A stretch of DNA of 51,381 nucleotides from assembly GCA_022072615.1 (NCBI GenBank), contig JAJVHS010000027.1, positions 1 through 51,381 on the forward strand, given 5' to 3'. This DNA is from Phycisphaerales bacterium. GTDB lineage: Bacteria > Planctomycetota > Phycisphaerae > Phycisphaerales > UBA1924. The notes under the pieces are model-generated. The model made no database searches. It saw only the letters and a program-made list of their open reading frames with translations, and was not told the origin of the DNA. Positions 34,146 through 43,862 of the stretch are shown here, one piece after another; position 1 is the stretch's first letter; the number at the start of each line of letters is the position of its first letter. A program made the position numbers and the translations under genes.

Positions 34146-35750
34146 TCAGTAGCTGAAGTTGTCGTTGGAGTTGGTGGAGACGAGCGTCGAGGAAGTGTTG
34201 ATGGTGGCGACACGGTTGCCGGGAACGATCCCGCCGTAGTTGTTGGCGGTTGCGTTGCAGATGTTGCGCCGGACGATGGACCCGCCGCCCGAGGTAATGA
34301 CGATGCCCGAGTCGCCGTTGAAGATGTAGTTGTCCTCGACGAGGTTGCCGCCGCCGCTGAGACTGATGTTTGGATGATTGTTTCCGACAGCCGTGCCATT
34401 GGTATCGAAGGTGCATCGTCGGACGATGGAGAGCGTGCTGCCGACGAGCCCCTGGTTGACGTTGGTGGCGACGAGGCAGTCCTCAACGACCGACCCGTTG
34501 CCCACGCTCATGCCGATCGCGCCGTTGCTGATGATCTGCGATCGTCGGATGACGGCGTTGCCGTTGCCGTTGATGCGGATCCCGCCGCCGACGTTGCTTC
34601 GGATCGCGGAACTCTCGACGACCGACCCGGCGCCCAGGTCCATGCCGCGCAGCGTGTTGGCCTCGAGGCGCGAGTCGCGGACGTCGACGGTCGCGTTCGG
34701 CGCCAGGACACCTTCGCCGCCGTTATCGAGTGCCTCGCACCGAGCGAGCGACGGACGACCGGCGGCGAGCTCGAACCCCGCCTTGCCGTTGAAGATCGAG
34801 ACGCACTCGGTGAAAACGCTGTTCGTGGCTCCGCCGCCGACGGTTCGGAAGCCGCTGTACTTGGTGGAGCCGTGCCCGTTGCCGCGGGCGACGCAGCGGG
34901 CGAGCGTGTTGTCGTAGGAGGTGAGGACAAAGCCCTCCTTGGTGTTGCTCTCGGCGTTGCAGCCTTCGAGAATGGCCCGTTCTCCCAGCGCCATGAAGCC
35001 GACGCCACCGTTGCTGAATGCAACGCAGTCGACGGCGCGGCCGCCGTAGGACACCTCGAACCCGTTGGAGCTGTTGCCGTGCGCTATGCAGCGCATGAAG
35101 TTCACGCTGTTGCCGGGCGCCTTGAACCCCGAGCCGTTGTCGAGGGAAGTGCAGTCGGTGAGCGTCGAACTGACCGTGAGCGACAGGTTGAAGCCGTCCC
35201 TGTTGTTGACCGCCTTGACGCGGGCGAGCGTCGCGTTGATCCCCGGCCATGCGCCGTCGAGCGCGTTGTCCGAGAGAGTGAGATCCTCGAGGCGGACCGT
35301 GTTTGTGGCGCCCAGGAAGATCCCGCTGCCCCCGTGCTGCCGGATGGTTCCGTTGCGGATGGTGATACCGCGTCGACTGACCGGCGTGTTCACGCCGTCG
35401 AGCGATCCGATCCCGCCGATCACCGAGAATCCATTGAGATCGACCGTGACCTCGTCGGCCTCGATCTCGATGGTGTTCTTGCCATTCGCCCCGGCGAGGT
35501 TGCCGGTGAGGTAGTACGACCCGCGCTGCGTAATCCGGAAGACCGAGCTGGAGTCGCCCGGTGTGTTGGTCGCGTTGATCGCAACCCGCGGCTCGACGTC
35601 GCTGAGCGTCTTGTGCGTCGGCGCGATCGGACCGACGGGTGGATCGAGCGGGCCGGCGACAATCAGCGTGCCGAGCACGGAGACAACGGCTACGGCGGCT
35701 GTGGCGACCAGGCCGGAGAACCGGCGTTCAGAACGTATGTCGTGACTCAT
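34146..35750 (-). CDS. Exported right-handed parallel beta-helix protein
   Basis: A protein of 534 aa. A signal or membrane segment lies at residues 11-33. The body repeats roughly 22-residue coils with small residues and Asn ladders (for example VKAVNNRDGFNLSL, CIAHGNSSNGFEVS, ESNTKEGFVLTSYDN, RSNVGGGIRINGNGN), the pattern of pectate-lyase-like or NosD/polysaccharide-binding beta-helices. No clear catalytic Asp set stands out, so lyase activity is not claimed. GAGAGGGGACATC precedes the ATG. There is no PEP-CTERM tail. Confidence 0.85.
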   Translation of the reverse strand: MSHDIRSERRFSGLVATAAVAVVSVLGTLIVAGPLDPPVGPIAPTHKTLSDVEPRVAINATNTPGDSSSVFRITQRGSYYLTGNLAGANGKNTIEIEADEVTVDLNGFSVIGGIGSLDGVNTPVSRRGITIRNGTIRQHGGSGIFLGATNTVRLEDLTLSDNALDGAWPGINATLARVKAVNNRDGFNLSLTVSSTLTDCTSLDNGSGFKAPGNSVNFMRCIAHGNSSNGFEVSYGGRAVDCVAFSNGGVGFMALGERAILEGCNAESNTKEGFVLTSYDNTLARCVARGNGHGSTKYSGFRTVGGGATNSVFTECVSIFNGKAGFELAAGRPSLARCEALDNGGEGVLAPNATVDVRDSRLEANTLRGMDLGAGSVVESSAIRSNVGGGIRINGNGNAVIRRSQIISNGAIGMSVGNGSVVEDCLVATNVNQGLVGSTLSIVRRCTFDTNGTAVGNNHPNISLSGGGNLVEDNYIFNGDSGIVITSGGGSIVRRNICNATANNYGGIVPGNRVATINTSSTLVSTNSNDNFSY

Positions 35751-36103
35751 GATGTCCCCTCTCCCTCGATGACTCCCGGAGCCTCGTGAACCCCGGAACC
35801 GCCGACACAGACACAGATGCAGATGCCGACGAGAAACGCTCTCTCTCGAACCGTGGACGCGAGCAATGCCCGCGACCGGCGAACGCCGCCGTGCGGACTA
35901 CCTCGATGCCAACACCTCGCTCATGACGCGGAGCGCCGAAGTGATTACGCAGGCCGCACCGCGCGCAAGGCCGCCGAGCATACCGAATACGGCTGCCTTT
36001 GCAAGCAATTACGACGAGTTCACGGGTCGAACAGATCTCGGATCAGGCGAATTCGCCCTGATTGCGCGGCCCCGTTGCCACCGCCGACTATCACCGCGTC
36101 GCG
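35751..36103. other. Intergenic region, no gene seen
   Basis: The 350 bases between the beta-helix gene and the OYE gene contain only short frames without recognisable products. The first part must hold the promoter of the beta-helix gene; no clear -35/-10 pair was found. Confidence 0.5.
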
Positions 36104-37162
36104 TCAACTGCCCATCGGCGCGTAATCCGTGTACCCCGCCGGGCCCGGCGCGTAGAACAGCTCCGGCCGCGGAGCGTTCAACTCGGCGCCCTCCCGCAGC
36201 CGCCTGGGAAGATCCGGGTTCGCGATGAACGCCCGCCCGAACGCGACCGCGTCCGCCTCGCCCTCGCCGACGAGTCGATCAGCGACCGCGCCCGTCATCT
36301 CCTCGTTCGCGACATACACGCCGCCGAACGCTCGCTTGAGCGCAGGCCCGAGCCGGTCCGGGCCAACCTTCTCGCGCACGCACAGGAAGCCGAGCTTGCG
36401 CCTGCCCAGCTCCGACGCGACATACGAGAACGTCTCTACCCGGTGCGAGTCGCCCATCGAGTGCGCATCGCCCCGCGGCGCCAGGTGCATCCCGACCCGT
36501 GCGCTCCCCCACACGCTCGCGCACGCGTCAGCGACCTCGAGCATCAGCCGTGCGCGGTTCTGGATGCTGCCGCCGTAGTCGTCCGTGCGCGTGTTGCTCG
36601 AGTCCTGCAGGAACTGGTCCAGGAGATACCCGTTCGCGCCGTGGATCTCGACGCCGTCGAACCCCGCTCGCTGCGCGTTCTCCGCGCCGCACCGGAACGC
36701 CGCGACAACACCAGGGATCTCCGATCGCTCGAGCGCCCGCGGCACAGGATACGGGCGACGGGGCCGCACCTCGTTGACGAACCCCTCGGCCGCGATCGCG
36801 CTCGGGGCCACCGGCTGAGCACCATTGAGATACACCGGGTCGGAAATGCGCCCCACGTGCCAGAGCTGCAGGAAGATGTGACCGCCGCGCTCGTGCACCG
36901 CTCGCGTGATGGCTCGCCAGCCTTCAACCTGTTCGCTGGACCAGATGCCCGGTGTCCGGGCGTAACCGACTCCCATCGGATCGACGCTCGTCGCCTCGGT
37001 CAGGATCAGGCCGGCGCCGGCTCGCTGGGCGTAATACTCCGCCATGAGCGCTGTCGGCACGCGTCCTGGGTTGTCCGCTCGGCACCGCGTGAGCGGCGCC
37101 ATGAACACGCGGTTGGGAAGCTTGAGATCGCCGATCGAGACCGGGTCGAAGAGCATCTGCAT
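36104..37162 (-). CDS. Old Yellow Enzyme family NADH:flavin oxidoreductase (alkene reductase)
   Basis: A protein of 352 aa. LFDPVSIGDLKLPNRVFMAPLTRCRA opens the FMN barrel; LWHVGRISDP carries an active-site region His; FDGVEIHGANGYLLDQFL, followed by RTDDYGGSIQNR, is the conserved OYE phosphate and substrate site (H-x-x-N pair). The enzyme reduces activated alkenes or nitro compounds with NAD(P)H. It is 66 bases downstream of the MoxR gene on the same strand. Confidence 0.95.
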   Translation of the reverse strand: MQMLFDPVSIGDLKLPNRVFMAPLTRCRADNPGRVPTALMAEYYAQRAGAGLILTEATSVDPMGVGYARTPGIWSSEQVEGWRAITRAVHERGGHIFLQLWHVGRISDPVYLNGAQPVAPSAIAAEGFVNEVRPRRPYPVPRALERSEIPGVVAAFRCGAENAQRAGFDGVEIHGANGYLLDQFLQDSSNTRTDDYGGSIQNRARLMLEVADACASVWGSARVGMHLAPRGDAHSMGDSHRVETFSYVASELGRRKLGFLCVREKVGPDRLGPALKRAFGGVYVANEEMTGAVADRLVGEGEADAVAFGRAFIANPDLPRRLREGAELNAPRPELFYAPGPAGYTDYAPMGS

Positions 37163-37228
37163 AGATGAAAGTCTATGCGTTCACCGAGATCGTGCCCCGA
37201 TGCCTTGATGCTTTGACTTTCTTCGCAC

Positions 37229-38293
<1,065 letters not shown>

Positions 38294-38348
38294 GCGGAGA
38301 CTCCGGAGTGGCTCGGGCCGGCTGTGTTATCGGCCCGGGACACCGCGA

Positions 38349-39278
38349 TCATTGGTCCGGAGTCGCAGTCCTGCCCTGGAAACCGATTTTCTCGAGCAGC
38401 CCCTCGAACTGCTCGTGCCCGTAGAACTCGATGATCAGACGCCCGGTCGGTCCCCTGCTGTCTCGCTGGATCGCCACCTTCGTGCTGAGGAATTGCCCCA
38501 GCCGGTCCTCAAGGTCTGAACGGATGGCCACCGCCGCGCGGTCATCGAACGCCTTGGTCGGTTCGCCGCTGGCCTGCGGACGCCTGGCCTTCGCGATCGA
38601 CGACGCCGCTCGTTCCAGGCGCCGAACCGACCATTCGCCGCTCGCGGCGTCGCGTGCGAGCGCGACTCGGCCCGGCCCGGCGGGCGCGGCCAGAAGCGCC
38701 TTACCATGTCCGAACGAAAGACGATCGTTGTTAATAAGATCCTGGATCTCGGGTTCGAGTTCGAGCAGACGGATGAAGTTGGCAATCGTTGAACGATCGA
38801 CGCCGACCCGTTCTCCGATCTGCCCATGTGTCAGTCCGAAGTCTGTGACGAGTCGCTGGAATGCGTTGGCTCGTTCCAGTGCGCCGAGATCCTCCCGTTG
38901 AAGGTTCTCGACCAGCGCCCATTCGGCCGACTCCTGGTCCGTGACTTCCCGGATGATCGCGGGTACCGTTGTCAAACCAGCAAGCTGTGCCGCCCGCCAC
39001 CGCCGCTCACCAGCGATGATCTCATACTGCTCACCGCTCTTCCGTACCAATAGCGGCTGCAGGATGCCGTGCTGGCGTACCGACGCCGCCAGCTCCTTCA
39101 ACGAGGCATCATCAAAGAACACCCGCGGCTGATTCCGATTGGGTGTCAGGAGTTCGATGGCCAGTTCGCCGGGCTCAGACTCGGGTACCGCGCTCGTCTT
39201 GACCTGGACGTGGGCAACCGACGCAATCATGCCCGTCAGGCCACGCCCGAGGCGCCGCTTGTTTGTTTGATCCGTCAT
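38349..39278 (-). CDS. parB: Chromosome partitioning protein ParB
   Basis: A protein of 309 aa. The basic start KRRLGRGL, the GERRWRA CTP-binding motif (90-96), the ENLQRED motif (124-130) and the HTH (about 149-171, THGQIGERVGVDRSTIANFI) define ParB. It is a CTP switch that loads at parS and spreads. No parA gene is in the neighbouring positions: upstream is an ABC ATPase and downstream a MoxR gene. A consensus parS is 28 bases upstream of the ATG, so the gene probably regulates itself. Confidence 0.96.
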   Translation of the reverse strand: MTDQTNKRRLGRGLTGMIASVAHVQVKTSAVPESEPGELAIELLTPNRNQPRVFFDDASLKELAASVRQHGILQPLLVRKSGEQYEIIAGERRWRAAQLAGLTTVPAIIREVTDQESAEWALVENLQREDLGALERANAFQRLVTDFGLTHGQIGERVGVDRSTIANFIRLLELEPEIQDLINNDRLSFGHGKALLAAPAGPGRVALARDAASGEWSVRRLERAASSIAKARRPQASGEPTKAFDDRAAVAIRSDLEDRLGQFLSTKVAIQRDSRGPTGRLIIEFYGHEQFEGLLEKIGFQGRTATPDQ

Positions 39279-39306
39279 GCCCGCAAGTTACCAGCTTCCG
39301 TTGGGG

Positions 39307-39322
39307 TGTTTCACGTGGAACA
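39307..39322. promoter_or_regulatory. parS site
   Basis: TGTTTCACGTGGAACA; its reverse complement TGTTCCACGTGAAACA is the consensus ParB-binding site described in Bacillus subtilis, matched at all 16 positions. It lies in the 46-base gap between the ABC ATPase stop and the parB start. Confidence 0.95.
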
Positions 39323-39324
39323 GG

Positions 39325-40404
39325 TTATCCACTGACAAAGCACATCGCGTCCTCGGGTTGAATGGTAAATCCTACGCGATGCCCCTCGGCAAGCCCTGTG
39401 ATGCGGGTCGAAGTGACCATCCGGATGGATGAGTAGTCGGATTTGAGCGTGATTACCTGGTGATCGCCGAGAAATAGCGCTCCGTGCACGTACCCACTCA
39501 GGTGGCTGTTCGCGCGAGCCGCCAGCGACACCCGTTCGGGCCGCACCCCCAGCACAACGGGCTCGCCGGGTCTCAGATTCCGGGAGCTGACGTGGTTCGA
39601 CTGTAGATCGCCGAACTCCGTCCTCAGAAGCGCGGTTGCCCCGTCATTGGAAAGCACGCTCGCGGTGATCAGGTTGATCTCTCCCACGAATGATGCCACA
39701 AACTGGTCGCGCGGCTCGAAGTAGAGCTGGGACGGCGTCGCGACCTGGCACACCTTGCCGTTGCGAAGGACGGCGATCCGGTCCGCGATCGCCAACGCCT
39801 CCTTCTGGTCGTGCGTGACATACACCGTTGTCGTCCCGGCGCTCTTGCAGACCCGGCGGATCTCCTCCCGAAGCTCGTGCCGAAGCTTCGCATCCAGGTT
39901 CGAGAGCGGTTCGTCGAGGAGCAGCACCCGCGGCTCGACTACCAGGGCCCGGGCCAACGCGATCCGTTGCTGCTGGCCCCCTGACAGCTCATTCGGCCGA
40001 CGGTCTCGATACTCGGCCATCTGTACCAAGGCCAGCGCACGCGCAACCCGGGCATTGATCTCCGACTTCGAAACTCCCCGCACTCGCAGTCCGAAGGCGA
40101 CATTCTCAAACACGCTCAAGTGCGGCCACAGTGCGTATGACTGGAACACCATTCCCACCTGCCGCTGATTCGGAGGCGCCCACGTCACATCTGTCGAATC
40201 GAACAGAATTCGGCCCTTGTTTGGTTCGATGAACCCCGCGATCATCCGGAGCAGCGTTGTTTTTCCGCACCCTGACGGGCCGAGCAGAAAGAAAATCTCG
40301 CCCGGCTCCACCGCAAGATCCACGCGGTCCACGGCTACCGTGCGTTTGCCCGCTCGCGAGAAGGACTTCTCGATTCCTTCGATGGTGATGCGTGTCGCCG
40401 TCAT
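39325..40404 (-). CDS. ABC transporter ATP-binding protein (Fe3+/spermidine-type, orphan)
   Basis: A protein of 359 aa from the ATG at 40404; the frame is open 62 codons upstream but enters the divergent gene. Walker A GPSGCGKTT, Q-loop VFQSYALWPHLSVFENVAFGL, signature LSGGQQQR, Walker B LLLDEPLSNLD, and a C-terminal TOBE-like domain (VVLGVRPERVSLAARANS) give a PotA/FbpC-type importer subunit. Permease and binding-protein genes are not adjacent. Its stop codon overlaps a DnaA-box-like TTATCCACT (39325-39333). Confidence 0.92.
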   Translation of the reverse strand: MTATRITIEGIEKSFSRAGKRTVAVDRVDLAVEPGEIFFLLGPSGCGKTTLLRMIAGFIEPNKGRILFDSTDVTWAPPNQRQVGMVFQSYALWPHLSVFENVAFGLRVRGVSKSEINARVARALALVQMAEYRDRRPNELSGGQQQRIALARALVVEPRVLLLDEPLSNLDAKLRHELREEIRRVCKSAGTTTVYVTHDQKEALAIADRIAVLRNGKVCQVATPSQLYFEPRDQFVASFVGEINLITASVLSNDGATALLRTEFGDLQSNHVSSRNLRPGEPVVLGVRPERVSLAARANSHLSGYVHGALFLGDHQVITLKSDYSSIRMVTSTRITGLAEGHRVGFTIQPEDAMCFVSG

Positions 40405-40448
40405 GCGGGCCAATGTAGGCGGAAATCGATCAATCCGCGCGTGCGCCC

Positions 40449-40811
40449 GTGTCCACTCCCGAGCCATCGCCATCCCTGCGTGCGGCCGCTGCGATCGATC
40501 GACTGCGCGGCTTTCGACGTTCATTCCCCCGGGCGGCAGCAGTGGGGGAGTTGATCGATGCAATCGCTTCGACGGCCCGCACCCGGTCATCGAGAGCTGG
40601 CAACGTCGCTCATGTCCTGCACTCGCTTGTCGGGGAGCAGCTGGCCCGGCAGATCACGGTGATCGAAGTGAAGGGATCGGTCCTGACCTTGGCCGCGTCG
40701 CACCCGACGACCCGGTTCTCCGTCGAGCGATCGGTGCGACGGTCAGGTGGGCTTGCCCCCGAGCTCCTGGCCCTCGGGGTCTCGCGGATACGGTGGAGAA
40801 CCGGGCGCTAG
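40449..40811 (+). CDS. dciA: DUF721 / DciA-like protein
   Basis: A protein of 120 aa. The N-terminal helix region (AVGELIDAIASTARTRSS) and the KH-like module (VGEQLARQITVIEVKGSVLTLAASHPTTRF) match DUF721, which includes DciA, the DnaB helicase loader of bacteria that lack DnaC/DnaI. Divergent from the ABC ATPase by 44 bases and close to parB, in keeping with a replication role. The C-terminal DnaB-binding tail is short. Confidence 0.7.
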   Translation: MSTPEPSPSLRAAAAIDRLRGFRRSFPRAAAVGELIDAIASTARTRSSRAGNVAHVLHSLVGEQLARQITVIEVKGSVLTLAASHPTTRFSVERSVRRSGGLAPELLALGVSRIRWRTGR

Positions 40812-41064
40812 ACAGGGCCAGACCATGTCGCCCCATGTCGGCGAGTTCCAACAGGCGGTCGACCGCAACCCCTGGGCTCCGGCTCGGCGGGGCTCGTCTA
40901 CCGGAACCGAGCGCCGACATCTGGAACCATCCGCGAAGTCAACAGGCTGTCCACACCGCTTGATGATCCGTAAGTACTTATATCGCAGCGTTTTATGATG
41001 CCGTTGCTCGCTCGGTCCACAAGTTGACGCTGCTTCTTCCTGTGATGACGGAGAGATCTCTTTC

Positions 41065-41931
41065 TTACTTCATTAGATGCATTGAGCCCCTGATCGGCTG
41101 GCACTGTGGGCAGAAGGTGGTGGTCCGCTGGGCAAGCCGCGCCACCTCCAGCACCCCGCGGCACCCTGGACAGGACTTCCCGCCCCGTCCATACACCCGA
41201 TGCCGCTGCTGAAACCGACCGGGACGTCCCGATGAGTTTCGGTAGTCCCTGATCGAAGACCCGCCGCCATCGAGCGACATCCGCAGCACCTGCCGGATGG
41301 CCGCCGCCAGCCGCGAGAGCTCCTCCGCCCGGAGCTGCCCGCACGGGAGCGCGGGGTGAATCCGCGCGCGATACAGCGCTTCATCGGCGTAGATATTCCC
41401 GACGCCGGCGAGCAGGCGCTGGTTCAGCAGCGCCGCCTTGACCGGCGCCTTGCGGCCATGGAACGCGGCCCGCAGCTGCGCCGCTGAAATACTCAACGCA
41501 TCGGGCCCCAGGTGCTCGAGCAAGTGTTCGAGCTCGTCGACCGAGGCGCACGCGCGGATGAACCCAAACCGGCGCGGATCGCGGAACGCGAGGTACTTTG
41601 TTTCCCCCTCGCGCGACAGCTTCCACACAACGTGCACGTGCCGTTCGTCGGGATCGGGTGGCTGCGTGAGCACGCGGAGCGATCCGGTCATTCCCAGGTG
41701 AACGATGACCGCTCGGCCGCTGCGGCCGATGAGCGCGAGGTACTTGCCCCTCCGGTCGGTGCGCTCGACCACGTCGGACCTCAGCAGCGCGCGCTGCACC
41801 TCGCGTGGGGAGCGCGAATCGACTCCGAGAATCACGTCGCGGCGCCGCACCTGCACCGACGTCACGTTCGTTCCGACCACGTGCTCGTCGACCCCGCGAC
41901 GCACGATCTCGACTTCCGGAAGTTCAGGCAT
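41065..41931 (-). CDS. mutM: Formamidopyrimidine-DNA glycosylase (Fpg/MutM)
   Basis: A protein of 288 aa from the ATG at 41931, giving the catalytic N-terminus PELPEVEIV (Pro2, Glu3). RRGKYLALI carries the conserved Lys, GVGNIYADEALYRARIHP the helix-two-turn-helix, and CPGC...CPQC the C-terminal zinc finger. The enzyme excises 8-oxoguanine. Its start overlaps the tadA end by eight bases, so tatC, tadA and mutM form one unit. Confidence 0.96.
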   Translation of the reverse strand: MPELPEVEIVRRGVDEHVVGTNVTSVQVRRRDVILGVDSRSPREVQRALLRSDVVERTDRRGKYLALIGRSGRAVIVHLGMTGSLRVLTQPPDPDERHVHVVWKLSREGETKYLAFRDPRRFGFIRACASVDELEHLLEHLGPDALSISAAQLRAAFHGRKAPVKAALLNQRLLAGVGNIYADEALYRARIHPALPCGQLRAEELSRLAAAIRQVLRMSLDGGGSSIRDYRNSSGRPGRFQQRHRVYGRGGKSCPGCRGVLEVARLAQRTTTFCPQCQPIRGSMHLMK

Positions 41932-42514
41932 TTCCTGATCGCTCCCGGCGACGCTCGCGCAGGCGAGCAAAGAACGACGACAGCAGGCGCGAGCATGGCT
42001 CTTCGCGCACGTGGGGGATGACGACCGGCCGATGATTCAGACGCCGGTCTCCAAGGAGCGCGTAGAGGGATCGCACCGCGCCGGCCTTGGGGTCGTCTGC
42101 TCCGTAGATCACCCGTCCGACCCGAGAATTGATGATGAGGCCGGCGCACATCGGGCACGGCTCGAGCGTTACCGCCAGCGAACAGTGGTTCAGCCGCCAG
42201 TCGCCGAGCTGCCGAGCGGCACCGACGATCGCCGTGAACTCCGCGTGCTGCGAAGGGTCGCGCAGCTCCTCGCGCCGGTTGAACGCCTCGGCGTAGATCC
42301 GCCCCTCGTCCGCCGTTCCCGGCGACCCGTACACGACCGCTCCGATCGGAACTTCTCCGCGCGCGGCGGCCTGCTCCGCCAGGGCGATGGCTCGGTTCAT
42401 CATCCGGTCGTCAAGGTCCGTGGGTTGTCCCGCCGCGGCGCGCGCGCATCTCGCGGCTCGGCCGCGACGGGCGAGCAGGAGCCAGTGGAGGCCGGCCGAG
42501 ATTCGATGCTTCAC
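41924..42514 (-). CDS. tadA: tRNA-specific adenosine deaminase (TadA-like)
   Basis: A protein of 196 aa if it starts at the GTG (42514) that overlaps the tatC stop by four bases. The zinc site is HAEFTAIVGA and LEPCPMCAGLIINSRV; GEVPIGAVVY precedes. TadA converts A34 to inosine in tRNA-Arg. The N-terminal 38 residues before MMNRAIALAEQAA are not part of the fold, so the internal Met may be the true start. Confidence 0.88.
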   Translation of the reverse strand: MKHRISAGLHWLLLARRGRAARCARAAAGQPTDLDDRMMNRAIALAEQAAARGEVPIGAVVYGSPGTADEGRIYAEAFNRREELRDPSQHAEFTAIVGAARQLGDWRLNHCSLAVTLEPCPMCAGLIINSRVGRVIYGADDPKAGAVRSLYALLGDRRLNHRPVVIPHVREEPCSRLLSSFFARLRERRRERSGNA

Positions 42515-43656
42515 CGCTCCTCCGTCGAACCCGCCTGGGCGTCCGGGCGGGAAGTGGGATCATCGGACGGTGCTTGAGGCCCGCGGTATCCCGCACCCGG
42601 CAGCACCGGCGCTCCGTTGTCGCCGGGCGGGAGCGGCGGCGGAACTCTGGTCGCGGCATCGCGCCCGGGCGGGTCCTCGGCGGCGTCGTCATCGGCGTCT
42701 CGGCGCTTGCCCACGCGGCTGGCCGGCAGCAGCCACAGCAGCAGGCCGCCGAGCTCGTACAGCAGGTAGATCGGCACGGTGACCATGACGAAGACGACCG
42801 GATCGCCCGGCGTGAGCAGCGCGCCGGCGACAAGGGAGACCAGCACGGCGTGGCGGCGATACTTCGAAAGAAACTCGGTGTCGATCAACCCAACCCACCC
42901 GAGCATGAGCACGACCACCGGAGTCTGGAACGCGAGCGCGAAGCTCAGCGCCATGGTGATGAGCATCGACAGATACTCGCGCACGCGGTAATCCGGCGCG
43001 ATCGTCGCCTGAGGACCGATGTCGACGCCGTACACGCCGTCGGGCAGCGCGATGTGCAGCCGCTGCTGCTCGCGGTTGATCCACGCCGATCCCACCGGCG
43101 GAGCATCCGGATCCGCCTCGAGCATCGGGAACACGGGAAGCGTCACGCCCGGCGGAAGCGGGGCGCGCTTCTCCTGCGTGAGATCCTTCATCACGCCCCA
43201 GTTGATCATGAAGGTGAGCACGATCGGCAGGACGATGCTGTAGAAGAAGAGCACGCTCGTGACCGTGAGCCCGGCACTCAGCGGCAGGAGCACGTGCACA
43301 AACCGCTTCTCGTAGTCATGGAGCCCCGGAGCGATGAAGCGCCACACCTGCCACAGGATCCACGGGCTGCCGAGCACGATCGTGATGACGATCGCGATCT
43401 GGATCGACGCGTTGAAGGTCTCGAAGACGCCGGTGGACTGAAGGCTCTCGGGAAGGTGCGACTTCTTGAGCGCGGCCCTGACGGGGTAGGTGACGAGCAG
43501 GATGAGCTCGCGGCTGTAGACCAGGGCGAGCACGAACAGGGGGACGATGCCGATGACGGCGTACATCAGGCAGCGGCGGAGCTCCTCGAGGTGGTCCCCG
43601 AAGCTCATTACGTGCTCGTCGGCGTTGGAGGATCTGCTTGACACGGGACGATTCAT
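42511..43656 (-). CDS. tatC: Twin-arginine translocase subunit TatC
   Basis: A protein of 381 aa. SFGDHLEELRRCLMYAVIG is the conserved N-terminus, with VWRFIAPGLHDYEK and PVVVLMLGWVGLID in later segments. Six membrane spans are visible. Residues ~157-226 form a long hydrophilic insert (TQEKRAPLPPGVTLP onward) that typical TatC lacks, lying in the periplasmic loop between spans three and four. The C-terminal 60 residues are Asp/Pro-rich. TatC recognises RR signal peptides. First gene of the overlapping set with tadA and mutM. Confidence 0.95.
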   Translation of the reverse strand: MNRPVSSRSSNADEHVMSFGDHLEELRRCLMYAVIGIVPLFVLALVYSRELILLVTYPVRAALKKSHLPESLQSTGVFETFNASIQIAIVITIVLGSPWILWQVWRFIAPGLHDYEKRFVHVLLPLSAGLTVTSVLFFYSIVLPIVLTFMINWGVMKDLTQEKRAPLPPGVTLPVFPMLEADPDAPPVGSAWINREQQRLHIALPDGVYGVDIGPQATIAPDYRVREYLSMLITMALSFALAFQTPVVVLMLGWVGLIDTEFLSKYRRHAVLVSLVAGALLTPGDPVVFVMVTVPIYLLYELGGLLLWLLPASRVGKRRDADDDAAEDPPGRDAATRVPPPLPPGDNGAPVLPGAGYRGPQAPSDDPTSRPDAQAGSTEER

Positions 43657-43862
43657 ATTCGGCCCGAAGGCGCTTCATCGCCGGGGCGGGGAATTCGCTC
43701 GTCTGTTCTCCGGCTCCGCCGGCCCCAAGACCGGTGTCTGTAAGGTAGGGGGCTGCGGTGGGGGTCGAACACGGCCGGGCCGGAAACCGAAGGAAACGTT
43801 GGGAGGGTGACGGCCGGACGAGCGCCGCGCATCCTGTTGGAAGACCACCCTGGGGAACGCCA

